Positions 32,515 through 41,437 are shown, counted from the first letter of the stretch. The stretch: 64,000 nucleotides of DNA from Rhizobium acidisoli (GCF_002531755.2 NZ_CP035002.1:124001-188000); one strand, 5' to 3'. Program-made: numbers and translations. Notes: generated by a model not told the origin, from the letters alone.

Positions 32515-32528
32515 ATGAAACGTTTCAT
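32515..32528. promoter_or_regulatory. LacI-type operator, site 1
   Basis: Perfect 14-bp palindrome ATGAAACGTTTCAT, just upstream of the -35 of the promoter at 32535-32562. An identical copy lies 88 bp downstream. The central CG step is typical of LacI/GalR-family operators, and the LacI-family gene at 36475-37512 is the likely partner. Confidence 0.8.
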
Positions 32529-32534
32529 TTTTTA

Positions 32535-32562
32535 TTGACTTTTCCCGTTTGCCGTCTAATGC
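32535..32562 (+). promoter_or_regulatory. Probable promoter of the sugar uptake operon
   Basis: TTGACT (32535-32540), 16-bp spacer, TAATGC (32557-32562), between the two operators and reading toward the binding-protein gene. Confidence 0.45.
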
Positions 32563-32602
32563 TCGCCCTCGAAACCGAGAGGAGCGGTTTCAAACAAGAA
32601 AT

Positions 32603-32616
32603 ATGAAACGTTTCAT
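32603..32616. promoter_or_regulatory. LacI-type operator, site 2
   Basis: Second perfect ATGAAACGTTTCAT palindrome. Centre-to-centre spacing with site 1 is 88 bp, about eight helical turns, compatible with a repression loop that could control both divergent transcripts. The rest of 32386-32724 shows no gene. Confidence 0.8.
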
Positions 32617-32724
32617 TTTCTTGTTTACCAAAAAGCTCTGCACGAGACCAGTCCTAAAATCGGAGCCGGGCCAGCCCACAGGGGCCGGCTGGCGGCAGCG
32701 CAACGAAACGTGGAGGAGGAAGAT

Positions 32725-34365
32725 ATGAAAGTCGAAATATACGATGCATTGATGCGCCGTCAGGCAAGCCGTCGCGACGTCTTGCGCGGAACGGCAAGTG
32801 CGGCGGCTCTGCTCGGCCTGTCCGGTGCGATGGGCGGAATTCCGGGCATGGCATTCGCCGCCGATGATCTGCGCGCCCAGATCCTGCAGATTCCGGGCGT
32901 CGGCAAGGGCTCGCCGACGGACGCGGACTGGCAGAAGGTCGGCGAGCTTTGCCTCGGCCCGACCAAGGCCAACGTCAAGCAGGGCGAATTTGCCGGTGTC
33001 GAGCTGACCTTCATGGGGCTCAACAACCAGAACCTGCACAACTTCCTGTTCCGCGGCTTCCTGAAGCCGTGGGAAGCTTATACCGGTGCCAAGATCAATT
33101 GGATCGACCTTGCGCAAGCCGACTACAATGCCCGCCTTCAGCAGTCGATCGCGACCGGCACGGTCGATTTCGACATTCTGGAAATGGGCGCACCCTTTGA
33201 AGGCGATACCGCCGGACGAGGGCTTCTGGACGAGATGCCTGACTGGGTTGCAAAGCAGATCGAGGCTGACGACCTGGTGAGTTACCTGAAGCCACCTGTG
33301 GGAACCTGGGACGGCAAGACCTACCGCGTGACGATCGACGGCGACTGCCACACCTTCGCCTATCGCAAGGATTACTTCGGCGAAGGCTCGATCAGCGGCA
33401 TGGCCGAGCCGCCGAAGACATGGCAGGAGGTGAACGCGGCCTCCAAGGCGCTGATCGGCAAGACCGATCCGCTGACCAGTCAGCCGGCCTACGGCTATCT
33501 CGACCCGCTCAAGGGCTGGGGCGGTTTCGGCTTCTATTTCATCGAGAACCGCGCGACGGCCTATGCCAAATATCCGGGTGATCCGGCCTGGCTGTTCGAT
33601 CCTGAAAACATGAAGCCGCTGGTCAATAACCCCGCATGGGTCCAGGCGATCCAGGACGTCCTCGATCTGATTGCGGCCAAGGCCTATCCGGCCGATCAGA
33701 TCAATGCCGATCCCGGCACCACCGCCTTCTCGCAGTTCCTGGCGGGCACCGGCGCAATGCTGATGTGGTGGGGCGACGTCGGCTCCAGCGCGCGCACCTC
33801 GGACACCTCGGTCGTGGGCGATGTGGTCGGTTTCGGCATCAACCGCGGCTCCAACCGGGTCTACAACCGCAAGACCGGGCAATGGGAAGACAAGTATAAT
33901 GAAGCGCCCAACATGGCCTATCTCGGCTGGGGCATCTATGTCACCAAGCAGGTCTCCGGCGACGAGAAGAAGCGCAAGGCGGCCTGGTCCGCCGCCGCCC
34001 ATCTCGGCGGCAAGGATCTGTCACTGTGGACCTCGGCCTATCCCTCCGGTTTCCAGCCCTACCGCCAGTCCAACTTCAACTACGACGAATGGGAAAAGGC
34101 CGGTTACGACCGCGCCTATATCGAGGATTATCTGGGTTCGAACGCGGACAGCTATAACCATCCGAACGCCGCCATCGAACCGCGCATTCCCGGTATCTTC
34201 CAATATTACTCGGTCGCCGAGGACGAATTGGCAAAGGGTTTTGCCGGGCAATACAAGTCGGCGCAGGAGACCGCGGATGCGATTGCGGCCGCCTGGGAAA
34301 AGATCACCGACCAGATCGGCCGCGACAGCCAGCTGAAACTCTATCGGGCGAGCCTCGGGATCTGA
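32725..34365 (+). CDS. Sugar ABC transporter substrate-binding protein, Tat-exported
   Basis: 546 aa from ATG at 32725 (GGAGGAGGAAG upstream). The N-terminus has a twin-arginine motif (SRRDVL) before a hydrophobic stretch ending GMAFA, so it is probably exported folded by Tat. The mature protein resembles SBP_bac_1 family binding proteins but is ~100 residues longer than MalE. It opens the operon with both permeases, the LacI regulator, FucU-like mutarotase and PfkB kinase. The sugar is not identifiable from sequence; a monosaccharide that needs mutarotation and phosphorylation is likely. Confidence 0.9.
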   Translation: MKVEIYDALMRRQASRRDVLRGTASAAALLGLSGAMGGIPGMAFAADDLRAQILQIPGVGKGSPTDADWQKVGELCLGPTKANVKQGEFAGVELTFMGLNNQNLHNFLFRGFLKPWEAYTGAKINWIDLAQADYNARLQQSIATGTVDFDILEMGAPFEGDTAGRGLLDEMPDWVAKQIEADDLVSYLKPPVGTWDGKTYRVTIDGDCHTFAYRKDYFGEGSISGMAEPPKTWQEVNAASKALIGKTDPLTSQPAYGYLDPLKGWGGFGFYFIENRATAYAKYPGDPAWLFDPENMKPLVNNPAWVQAIQDVLDLIAAKAYPADQINADPGTTAFSQFLAGTGAMLMWWGDVGSSARTSDTSVVGDVVGFGINRGSNRVYNRKTGQWEDKYNEAPNMAYLGWGIYVTKQVSGDEKKRKAAWSAAAHLGGKDLSLWTSAYPSGFQPYRQSNFNYDEWEKAGYDRAYIEDYLGSNADSYNHPNAAIEPRIPGIFQYYSVAEDELAKGFAGQYKSAQETADAIAAAWEKITDQIGRDSQLKLYRASLGI

Positions 34366-34437
34366 TCGTTTGACACCAATACGCCGGCGGACCGGAAGCG
34401 GTTCGCCGGCGCTCATTCTGTCCGGGCGAGGAAAATC

Positions 34438-35556
34438 ATGTCGACAGTCGAAGGCGACCTGCTCCACACGGTCGAAGCCGGCTCCATTTCCGCGAGCCGC
34501 CGTTTTTGGGGCCGCACGGCTCTATGGCTGAGCGCCATATGGTTCATAACATCCTTCATCTTGCAGGGAGCCCATGAATTGGGCTGGACCGAATGGGGTT
34601 TTGCGAACTGGCGGCCGGTTCTTTACGCCTATTTTCTCTGGGCCGTCATTCTTTGCGTCACGCGCGTCGTCATCTACGGCGAGGCCGGCAAGAAGGCGCT
34701 TTTTGTTCTGCCGGCCGCGCTCTTCGTCGTGTCGATGGTGGTTTTCCCGCTGCTCTTTGCGCTCTGGATCGGCTTTTCCGATTGGAACCTCGCCTCCTCG
34801 ACTGGGCGGCGCTTCAACGGGCTCGACAATGTGCGCCGGATGATCGCCGATCCGTTCTATGCCAATGCCCTGCTGAACATGATCCTCTATTGCCTGGCGA
34901 TCGTGATCGAATATGCAATCGCCTTCGGCTTGGCGCTGCTCCTCAACCAGGACATTGTTGCGCGAAAATTCTGGCGGGTAATCTTCCTCGTCCCCTTGAT
35001 GCTGTCGCCGGTCGCGGTGAGCTGGATGGTCGGCAAGTCGATGCTGGAGACCCGTTTCGGCCCGGTCGCGCGTTTCGCCCGCTGGCTCGGCTGGGAAAAC
35101 CCGTCCTTCTTCGGCGATCCGCTGACGGCGAAGCTTTCGATCATGATCATGGATGCCTGGACCTTCATTCCCTTCATGATGATCATGCTGCTTGCCGGAT
35201 TGCAGGGCTTGTCCAGGGAGGTGCTGGAGGCGGCCGAAGTCGATGGCGCCACCAGATGGCAGCGCTTCTGGAAGGTCACTTTCCCGCTCATGCTGCCGGT
35301 TTCGGTGACGGCGGTGATGATCCGGGTGATCTTCAAGCTCAAGCTCGCCGACATCATCATCACGGTGACATCGGGAGGTCCGGGCGGCGCGACCGATTCC
35401 GTCACCAGTTTCATCTATCGTGAATATCGCGACCGTTCGAATGTCGGATACGGTACCTTGCTCGCGCTCGTCTATCTGGTGATCATCGTCTTCGGGATGA
35501 CAATGCTGATGAAGATCTCGGACCGTCTCGTGAAGCGGATGACAGGAAGGCTCTGA
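34438..35556 (+). CDS. Sugar ABC transporter permease (MalF/UgpA type)
   Basis: 372 aa, about eight membrane helices: an unusual N-terminal pair (~22-80) before the six-helix core. The EAA loop EAAEVDGATRWQRFWKVTFPLMLPV contacts the ATPase. It pairs with the next permease (TGATG overlap) and uses the ATPase encoded divergently at 31318. Confidence 0.9.
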   Translation: MSTVEGDLLHTVEAGSISASRRFWGRTALWLSAIWFITSFILQGAHELGWTEWGFANWRPVLYAYFLWAVILCVTRVVIYGEAGKKALFVLPAALFVVSMVVFPLLFALWIGFSDWNLASSTGRRFNGLDNVRRMIADPFYANALLNMILYCLAIVIEYAIAFGLALLLNQDIVARKFWRVIFLVPLMLSPVAVSWMVGKSMLETRFGPVARFARWLGWENPSFFGDPLTAKLSIMIMDAWTFIPFMMIMLLAGLQGLSREVLEAAEVDGATRWQRFWKVTFPLMLPVSVTAVMIRVIFKLKLADIIITVTSGGPGGATDSVTSFIYREYRDRSNVGYGTLLALVYLVIIVFGMTMLMKISDRLVKRMTGRL

Positions 35557-36467
35557 TGGTTCGCATCGATTTCGAAAAATACGGGCGGGCTCAGCGAATT
35601 CGCTGGTGGGCCATGCGTCTGGCCGTCTACGGCTTGCTCGTCACCTGGGCGTGTGTCTGCATCTTCCCGTTGTTCTGGACGGTGTCGACCTCGTTCAAAA
35701 CAGCCGCCGATGTCATGCGCGGCAATCTGATCCCCTGGTTCAACTTTACCCCCAGTTGGCTCGGCTGGCGCTCGCTCGGGCTCTCTCCCGATACGATATC
35801 CCAGGTATCGACGGTGCGTGACGAGTTCATGCGCAGGCTCTGGAACAGCATCATCATCTCGGTTGCGGCATCCGCCCTTGCGGTCGTGCTCGGATCGCTG
35901 GCGGCCTACGGTCTCAGCCGCTTTTCCTATAAGTTCGGCCATATGCGCAATTCCGACATTTCCTTTTTCTTCCTGTCGCAGCTCATCATGCCGCCCGTCG
36001 TCCTCGCCCTGCCGTTCCTGGTTCTCTACAGGGAGCTGGCGCTGCTCGACACCTATGCGGGCATGATCGCCGTCTACACGCTTATGGTCCTGCCGATCGT
36101 CGTCTGGATCATGCGCGACCAGTTCGCCACCATACCGGTGGAGCTCGAGGAGGCCGCGCTGGTCGATGGTCTGTCGATCTGGGGCGCGTTCGCCCGCATC
36201 ATCGTGCCACTCGTACTGCCGGGCATGGTGGCCGCGTTCCTCCTGGCGTTGATCCTGTGCTGGAACGAATATTTCTTCGCCGCTCTGCTGACGTCTACCA
36301 ATACCAACACGCTGCCGGTGATGATTGCCAGCCAGACGGGCAGCCAGGGCATCAACTGGTGGTCGATGGCTGCCCTTTCCACCGCCGGTATCCTTCCGCT
36401 TGTTGTCGTTGGCGTTTTGCTGGAAAAGCACATCATCGCCGGCATGACTGCGGGCGCTGTAAAATAG
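35556..36467 (+). CDS. Sugar ABC transporter permease (MalG/UgpE type)
   Basis: 303 aa, six membrane helices, with the EAA loop EEAALVDGLSIWGAFARIIVPLVLPG. Its start overlaps the stop of the first permease gene by one base. It is the second half of the inner-membrane channel for the Tat-exported binding protein. Confidence 0.92.
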   Translation: MVRIDFEKYGRAQRIRWWAMRLAVYGLLVTWACVCIFPLFWTVSTSFKTAADVMRGNLIPWFNFTPSWLGWRSLGLSPDTISQVSTVRDEFMRRLWNSIIISVAASALAVVLGSLAAYGLSRFSYKFGHMRNSDISFFFLSQLIMPPVVLALPFLVLYRELALLDTYAGMIAVYTLMVLPIVVWIMRDQFATIPVELEEAALVDGLSIWGAFARIIVPLVLPGMVAAFLLALILCWNEYFFAALLTSTNTNTLPVMIASQTGSQGINWWSMAALSTAGILPLVVVGVLLEKHIIAGMTAGAVK

Positions 36468-36474
36468 CTGCGGG

Positions 36475-37512
36475 ATGTCGAAAATGTCGAAGATGCCGAC
36501 AGTCAAGGATGTTGCCGAATATGCAGGGGTCTCCGTCGGCACGGTTTCGCGTGTGCTCTCGGGCGAAGCCGCGGTCAAACCCTTGCTGCGCGAAAAGGTC
36601 AACGACGCCATTTCTGCGCTTGGTTACCGGCCGAACGTCACCGCTAGAGCCCTGCGCACCAGCAGAACCGACGTCATCGGTCTCATTGTTCCTGACATCA
36701 CCAATCCGTTCTTTGCGCAGCTTGCGGCAAGCGTCGAGCGGGCGGCGCTCGAACGTGCGCATAGCCTGATGCTGGCAAGCTCGCATGACGATCGCGAGGC
36801 GGAGCAAAGCCATGTTTCAGCCTTTCTCCACCGGTCGGTGCGCGGCATCATCGTCGTGGCTTCGAGCGACGGCTCAGGTCTTCATTTGCCGGCATCGGTC
36901 CCGATCATATCGCTGGACCGGCGCTTCGGCACCTTTCCCCTGGTGTCGACCAATCATGCGCAGGCGGCCGCGCTGATTGCCGACCATCTCTACGGGCTCG
37001 GACATCGCCGCATCACCTATATTGCCGGGCCGGCCGATACCGAGGCAGGGCGCATGCGCAAGGAAGGCTTCGTCGGCCGCATGGAGGAGTTCGGCAAGAC
37101 CGGCCAACCCGTTGAACTGGAAATTGCCTATGGCAGGTTCGACTACGAGTCCGGGGAAAGAATTGCCCGCGATCTGCTCTCGCGCCCGGCCCAGGACCGG
37201 TCGACGGCGATCGCCGCTGCCAGCGACCAGCAGGCCATCGGCGCGTTGCGCGCTGCGCGCGACCTTAAGATCGACGTGCCGCGAAAACTGTCCGTCACGG
37301 GTTTCGACGACATTTCGCTCGCCAATCTCGTCGTTCCCAGGCTGACGACCATACGTCAGCCGGCCGACATGCTGGCACGGCGCGCGGTCGGCCTTCTCTT
37401 GGCGGAACCGCCCGGCGCGGAAGACGAAATGGTCGACGGATCGCTGATCGTGCGCGGTTCGAGCGGCCCGTGCCCGCAGCCCAAGGCAGATATCGCCGGC
37501 CATACGAATTGA
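36475..37512 (+). CDS. LacI-family transcriptional regulator
   Basis: 345 aa. The N-terminal helix-turn-helix and hinge are typical (TVKDVAEYAGVSVGTVSRVLSG, then NVTARALRTSRTDVIGLIVPD), followed by a periplasmic-binding-like sensor domain. It lies 7 bp after the permease gene in the operon it presumably represses; the two ATGAAACGTTTCAT palindromes at 32515 and 32603 are the probable targets. In-frame ATGs at 36475, 36484 and 36493 are all possible starts. Confidence 0.93.
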   Translation: MSKMSKMPTVKDVAEYAGVSVGTVSRVLSGEAAVKPLLREKVNDAISALGYRPNVTARALRTSRTDVIGLIVPDITNPFFAQLAASVERAALERAHSLMLASSHDDREAEQSHVSAFLHRSVRGIIVVASSDGSGLHLPASVPIISLDRRFGTFPLVSTNHAQAAALIADHLYGLGHRRITYIAGPADTEAGRMRKEGFVGRMEEFGKTGQPVELEIAYGRFDYESGERIARDLLSRPAQDRSTAIAAASDQQAIGALRAARDLKIDVPRKLSVTGFDDISLANLVVPRLTTIRQPADMLARRAVGLLLAEPPGAEDEMVDGSLIVRGSSGPCPQPKADIAGHTN

Positions 37513-37554
37513 AGCAGGCCGGTGCCCCGGCTACGAGAAAAGGATGGAAGATCA

Positions 37555-38016
37555 ATGCTCAAGGGAATTCGGGCCGAACTCAACGGCAACATTCTTCAAG
37601 CACTTTGCAACATGGGACACGGCGATTATCTCGTCATCTCAGACATGAATTTTCCGTCGGATTCGATTGCCCGGCAGACTCGCCTGGGGACGCTACTGAC
37701 CATGGAAAACATTCCCGCGCCGCAGGCGATCGATGCGATCCTTTCGGTCTTGCCGCTGGACACGCCGATCCAGCCTTCGGTCGGCCGCATGGAAGTGATT
37801 GGCAAGCCGGGTGAAATTCCCCCGATCCAGCAGGAAGTCCAGGCGATCGTCGACCGCGCCGAAGGCAAACCATCGCCGATGTATCCCGTCGAACGCATGG
37901 CCTTCTATGATATCGCCAAGAAGGCCTATTGCGTCATCGCAACGGGGGAACTGCGCTTCTACGGATGCTTCCTTCTGACCAAGGGCGTCATTCCGGCGGC
38001 GGAGGCAGTCCGATGA
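37555..38016 (+). CDS. RbsD/FucU-family sugar mutarotase, FucU-like
   Basis: 153 aa. The family interconverts sugar anomers. The active-site His is in MGHGDYLVISD, and the C-terminal ERMAFYDIAKKAYCVIATGELRFYGCFLLTKGV matches FucU rather than RbsD. The start at 37555 has AGGATGGA upstream. It is translationally coupled to the kinase (ATGA). Together they suggest uptake, anomer conversion and phosphorylation of one monosaccharide. Confidence 0.9.
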   Translation: MLKGIRAELNGNILQALCNMGHGDYLVISDMNFPSDSIARQTRLGTLLTMENIPAPQAIDAILSVLPLDTPIQPSVGRMEVIGKPGEIPPIQQEVQAIVDRAEGKPSPMYPVERMAFYDIAKKAYCVIATGELRFYGCFLLTKGVIPAAEAVR

Positions 38017-38945
38017 GCGAGAAAAGCGGAATCGTCATTCTCGGCATTTTTGCCGCCGACACCGCCTATAAGGCAAAGCGTCTGCCCCATATTGCCGAGA
38101 CGCTGATGGGATCGGGTTTCACGCTCGGGCCGGGAGGCAAGGGCTCGAACCAGGCAATCGCCGCGGCAAAGGCCGGTGGCAAGGTGACCTTCATCTCACG
38201 GGTCGGCAACGACCCGTTCGGCGAGATGGCCCTTGCCGCCTATTCCCAGGCGGGCGTCAAAGCCAATGTGATGAAGATGGACGGTGTTTCCAGCGGTGCT
38301 GCCTTCATCTTCGTCGACGAGGTGAGCGGCGACAACGCCATCATCGTCGTGCCGGGTGCCGCGGGTCTTATCGACATCGAAGACGTCGAAGCGAACCGGG
38401 CGGCGATCGAAAGCGCCGCGATTTTCATGACCCAGCTCGAACAGCCGCTCGAGGCCGCCTTGCATGGTCTCTCGATGGCGAAAAAGGCAGGGGTCACGAC
38501 GATCTTCAATCCCGCGCCGGCGCGAGCCATTCCGGACGAAATCTACGGCCTGTGCGATTTCATCGTACCCAACGAGGTGGAAGCCGCCGAATTGGTGGGT
38601 CATGCGATCACAACCGATGAGCAGGTCCGTGCGGCGGGCCGCGCCTTGCTCGATCGAGGGGCGCGGGCGGCGGTCATCACCCTTGGCGGACGCGGCGCAT
38701 ACTATCACACCGCTGATCAGAGCGAATTCGTCCCTGCATTCTCGGCAGGAAATGTCATCGACACCACTGGGGCAGGGGACGCATTTCTCGGCGGTTTCGC
38801 GACGGCGATTTCGGAAGGACAAACACCGATCGAGGCCGTCCGTTTCGGCTCTGCGACCGCTGCAATCGCCGTAACCCGGCCGGGCACCGCCCCCGCCATG
38901 CCGTCGCGTGCCGAGATCAGCGCCTTGCTGAGCTCTTCATATTGA
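38013..38945 (+). CDS. PfkB-family carbohydrate kinase, ribokinase-like
   Basis: 310 aa. Signature 1, GPGGKGSNQAIAAAKAGG, and signature 2, DTTGAGDAFLGGF with the catalytic Asp, are intact. The ribokinase-like pattern (NPAPARAIPDEIYGLCDFIVPNEVEAA) is clear. It is the last gene of the sugar operon (ATGA overlap with the mutarotase gene). Specificity could be ribose or another pentose or deoxyhexose. Confidence 0.92.
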   Translation: MSEKSGIVILGIFAADTAYKAKRLPHIAETLMGSGFTLGPGGKGSNQAIAAAKAGGKVTFISRVGNDPFGEMALAAYSQAGVKANVMKMDGVSSGAAFIFVDEVSGDNAIIVVPGAAGLIDIEDVEANRAAIESAAIFMTQLEQPLEAALHGLSMAKKAGVTTIFNPAPARAIPDEIYGLCDFIVPNEVEAAELVGHAITTDEQVRAAGRALLDRGARAAVITLGGRGAYYHTADQSEFVPAFSAGNVIDTTGAGDAFLGGFATAISEGQTPIEAVRFGSATAAIAVTRPGTAPAMPSRAEISALLSSSY

Positions 38946-38982
38946 GCACCGCGAGGGAATTCAGGGGAACCGGACCTTGCGG

Positions 38983-39222
38983 TCAGTTGGAGCTTTGTCT
39001 CGAGGCACGGTCGCGTAAATTGTCGAAATAGCTGGCATCGACTGGCGTGGTCGTCTCGGATGAAGCACCCTTGAGCAGGAGATCGCGCAAATGCTGCCGA
39101 TCTCTGTCGCGGCGGATCAACTCGCATACGTATTCGCTACAGCTGCCATAACCTCGCCCGACGACCTGCTGACCGACGAAGTGCTTCAGGTTCTCCGGCA
39201 GCGAGATATTCATGGTGCTCAT
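38983..39222 (-). CDS. ParD-like antitoxin without an adjacent toxin
   Basis: 79 aa. The N-terminal ribbon-helix-helix has the ParD/CC2985 pattern: MNISLPENLKHFVGQQVVGRGYGSCSEYVCELIRRD; the C-terminal half is the flexible toxin-binding arm. A parE gene should follow directly downstream (lower coordinates), but only ~37 bp separate it from the kinase gene. It is therefore an orphan antitoxin, possibly kept as a DNA-binding regulator or as a relic. M1 at 39222 or M4 at 39213 could be the start. Confidence 0.8.
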   Translation of the reverse strand: MSTMNISLPENLKHFVGQQVVGRGYGSCSEYVCELIRRDRDRQHLRDLLLKGASSETTTPVDASYFDNLRDRASRQSSN

Positions 39223-39293
39223 AGTGCTACAATAGCCAGGAAAGGCGGGAGTGTCCCGGCAAATTTGCCACCGAGCGAATTGCAGACGTTGAT

Positions 39294-39324
39294 TTATCCT
39301 GCATACTATATGTATGCAGGATAA
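39294..39324. promoter_or_regulatory. 31-bp perfect palindrome between parD-like and Ldh2 genes
   Basis: Arms TTATCCTGCATAC / GTATGCAGGATAA (13 bp, no mismatch) with a TATAT centre. It lies 36 bp before the Ldh2 start and ~72 bp before the ParD-like start. Size and symmetry suit a dimeric repressor, such as the GntR/FCD protein at 41550 or the ParD-like RHH protein. No T-run follows it, so it is not a terminator. Confidence 0.65.
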
Positions 39325-39359
39325 GCGTGCGATGAAAACCTGGCCGAGGAGAACGCAGC

Positions 39360-40394
39360 ATGACGACGACCACCTTGACGATTGCCGACCTGCATAGCCG
39401 TGTCGAAGCCATCTTCCGCAAGGCCGGCCTCAATGCCGTGCAGGCCGGGGCGCTTGCCCGGGTCATCGTCGCCGGTGAGCGCGACGCCTGCAAATCGCAC
39501 GGCATCTACCGCATAGAAGGCGCGCTGCGCACCGTCAAATCAGGGAAGGTCAAGCCGGACGCGGTGCCGGAACTGGACCTCAATGAAGGGTCCGCCATCG
39601 TCAAGGTCAATGCCGATGGGGGCTTTGCCAATGCGGCCTTCGAACTCGGCGTGCCGGCGCTGGCCGAACGCACACGCAAACTCGGCATTGCCGCCCTCGT
39701 CATCAATGATTGCACCCACTTCTCCGCGCTTTGGCCCGAAGTGGAGGCGGTGACCAAAGAGGGCCTTGCCGGCCTCGTCATGTGCCCGAGCTATGCGACC
39801 GTTGCGCCCGCCGGCGGCAACAAGCCGTTGCTCGGCACGAACCCCTTCGCCTTCGGCTGGCCGCGCCAGGACACGTCGCCATATGTTTTCGACTTTGCGA
39901 CCTCCGTCGCTGCCCGCGGAGAAATCGAGCTGCACCGCCGCGCCGGCAAGCAGCTTCCCGAGGGCTGGGCGATCGATGTTGACGGCAATCCGACGACCGA
40001 TCCGGAAGCCGCCCTTGCCGGCGCCATGCTGCCCTTCGGCGGACACAAGGGATCGGCCATCGGCACGATGATCGAACTGCTCGCCGGCATCATGATCGGT
40101 GATCTCACCAGCCCCGAGGTGCTCGACTATCTCGGCACGACGACACTTGCCCCCTTCCACGGCGAACTCATCATCGCGATGTCGCCGCAGGCCTTTGCCG
40201 CCGGCCGGCCCGGCGATCCCTTCGCCCGCGCCGAGCTGCTTTTCGAGGCGATCGTCGGCAGCGGCGCCCGCCTGCCGTCGCAGCGCCGCTTCGCCGCCCG
40301 CCGGAAGTCCGAGACGGAAGGCGTCCTACTGTCGGCAGCCGAGTTGGAGCTGCTTGATCGTCTTCTCGACAAAGGTCTCGACGCGATCTCGTGA
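39360..40394 (+). CDS. Ldh2/MDH2-family NAD(P)H oxidoreductase, probable cyclic imine (pyrroline/piperideine-2-carboxylate) reductase
   Basis: 344 aa, malate/L-lactate dehydrogenase type 2 fold. Seen: ERDACKSHGIYRI, the active-site His in NDCTHFSALWPEVE, LGTNPFAFGWP, and LPFGGHKGSAIGTMIELLAG. Members include DpkA and trans-3-hydroxyproline pathway reductases, ureidoglycolate and lactate dehydrogenases. The neighbouring DapA-family gene of hydroxyproline type and the GntR regulator favour a delta1-pyrroline-2-carboxylate reductase making L-proline, but this is context. It is convergent with the DapA-family gene and preceded by a perfect 31-bp palindrome. Confidence 0.85.
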   Translation: MTTTTLTIADLHSRVEAIFRKAGLNAVQAGALARVIVAGERDACKSHGIYRIEGALRTVKSGKVKPDAVPELDLNEGSAIVKVNADGGFANAAFELGVPALAERTRKLGIAALVINDCTHFSALWPEVEAVTKEGLAGLVMCPSYATVAPAGGNKPLLGTNPFAFGWPRQDTSPYVFDFATSVAARGEIELHRRAGKQLPEGWAIDVDGNPTTDPEAALAGAMLPFGGHKGSAIGTMIELLAGIMIGDLTSPEVLDYLGTTTLAPFHGELIIAMSPQAFAAGRPGDPFARAELLFEAIVGSGARLPSQRRFAARRKSETEGVLLSAAELELLDRLLDKGLDAIS

Positions 40395-40421
40395 CGACGG
40401 AATCTTTTCCGCCGGTTTACA

Positions 40422-40449
40422 AATAAAAAGGCCCTCCGCGAGGAGGGCC
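40422..40449 (-). terminator. Rho-independent terminator of the DapA-family gene
   Basis: On the minus strand an 8-bp perfect stem (GGCCCTCC / GGAGGGCC, 4-nt loop) is followed by TTTTTATT, 20 bp after the stop codon. Confidence 0.88.
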
Positions 40450-40468
40450 GTCACCTTGAACCGACGGA

Positions 40469-41437
40469 TTATGCCGAGGCTTTATATCTCTGCACGGCGC
40501 CCGGCAGCTTGCTCCACTCTGCGTACCAGGTGTCAAACAGCTTCAGCTGGGCTTCGACATAGCCGCGCTGGCTTTCGGAGAGCACATCCGTCTCGTTGAA
40601 GTGCAGCGTGTATTCCGGATCGCCCTTCAGCACCATCATGTGTTTGAAGTAGAGAACCAGGTCGGGGCCCTCGTCGAAGGAGGAGAGCACGGCAAGCGCC
40701 GATTCCAGTTCCAGCGCGCGCTGGCGGGCATCCGGATCGCCGGCGGCCGCAGCCTGGGCGAGCTTGCACATATGAATGACTTCCTTCGGCAGCACGCAGC
40801 CGATGCCGGTGATCGCGCCGACAGCGCCGCAGTTGACGAAGCCGTGGAAGACGCAGGTGTCGACGCCGATCATCAGCGAGACGTCATCGTCGCGGCTGGT
40901 GATGTTTTCGGCCGCATAACGCATGTCGGCCGCGCCGCCGAATTCCTTGAAGCCGACGAGGTTCTTGTGCTCCTCACGCAGCGTGAAGAACAGGTCGGCG
41001 CGGGTGGCAAAGCCGTAATAGGGGCTGTTGTAGATGACGGCCGGCAGGTTCGGGGCGGCCGAAAGGATCGCCTTGAAGTGGTTCTTCTGGGCCGCGACGA
41101 CCGTGCCGCGCGACAGGACGCGCGGGATCACCATCAGGCCCTGGGCACCGACCTTCTGGGCATGCGCAGCATGCGCAACCGCCGAAGCAGTGTTGACGGC
41201 GCCCGTGCCGACGATGACCGGAATGCCGGCTTGCACCAGGCGCTCAACGCCCTGCATGCGCTGTTCGTCCGTCAGCAGCGGCCAGTCGCCCATCGAGCCG
41301 CAATAGACGACGGCGGACATGCCCTTTTCGATCAATTCCCCGCCCTTGCGCACCAGCGCGTCGAAGTCAGGTGTGCGATCGTCCTTGCAGGGCGTCATCA
41401 GGGCGGGAATGACGCCGGAAAAAATTGTGGCTTTCAT
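40469..41437 (-). CDS. DapA-family lyase/deaminase, probable 1-pyrroline-4-hydroxy-2-carboxylate deaminase
   Basis: 322 aa from ATG at 41437 (AAGGAGA upstream). TIM-barrel aldolase of the DHDPS/NAL family with the Schiff-base Lys in LVGFKEFGG and catalytic Tyr in AVIYNSPYYG. Long stretches (VVYCGSMGDWPLL, IPRVLSRGTVVAAQK, LSSFDEGPDLVLYFKHMM) match, from memory, the LhpC/HypD-type enzyme that deaminates the cyclic imine of D-hydroxyproline in trans-4-hydroxyproline breakdown. It is not likely to be a biosynthetic DapA. It is regulated by the adjacent GntR protein through the operator at 41522-41533, judging by position. Confidence 0.82.
   Translation of the reverse strand: MKATIFSGVIPALMTPCKDDRTPDFDALVRKGGELIEKGMSAVVYCGSMGDWPLLTDEQRMQGVERLVQAGIPVIVGTGAVNTASAVAHAAHAQKVGAQGLMVIPRVLSRGTVVAAQKNHFKAILSAAPNLPAVIYNSPYYGFATRADLFFTLREEHKNLVGFKEFGGAADMRYAAENITSRDDDVSLMIGVDTCVFHGFVNCGAVGAITGIGCVLPKEVIHMCKLAQAAAAGDPDARQRALELESALAVLSSFDEGPDLVLYFKHMMVLKGDPEYTLHFNETDVLSESQRGYVEAQLKLFDTWYAEWSKLPGAVQRYKASA

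Noticed and set aside
40469..41437. Biosynthetic dapA (dihydrodipicolinate synthase)
   Set aside because: Sequence and context (GntR/FCD regulator, Ldh2 reductase, catabolic island) fit the hydroxyproline-type deaminase better.
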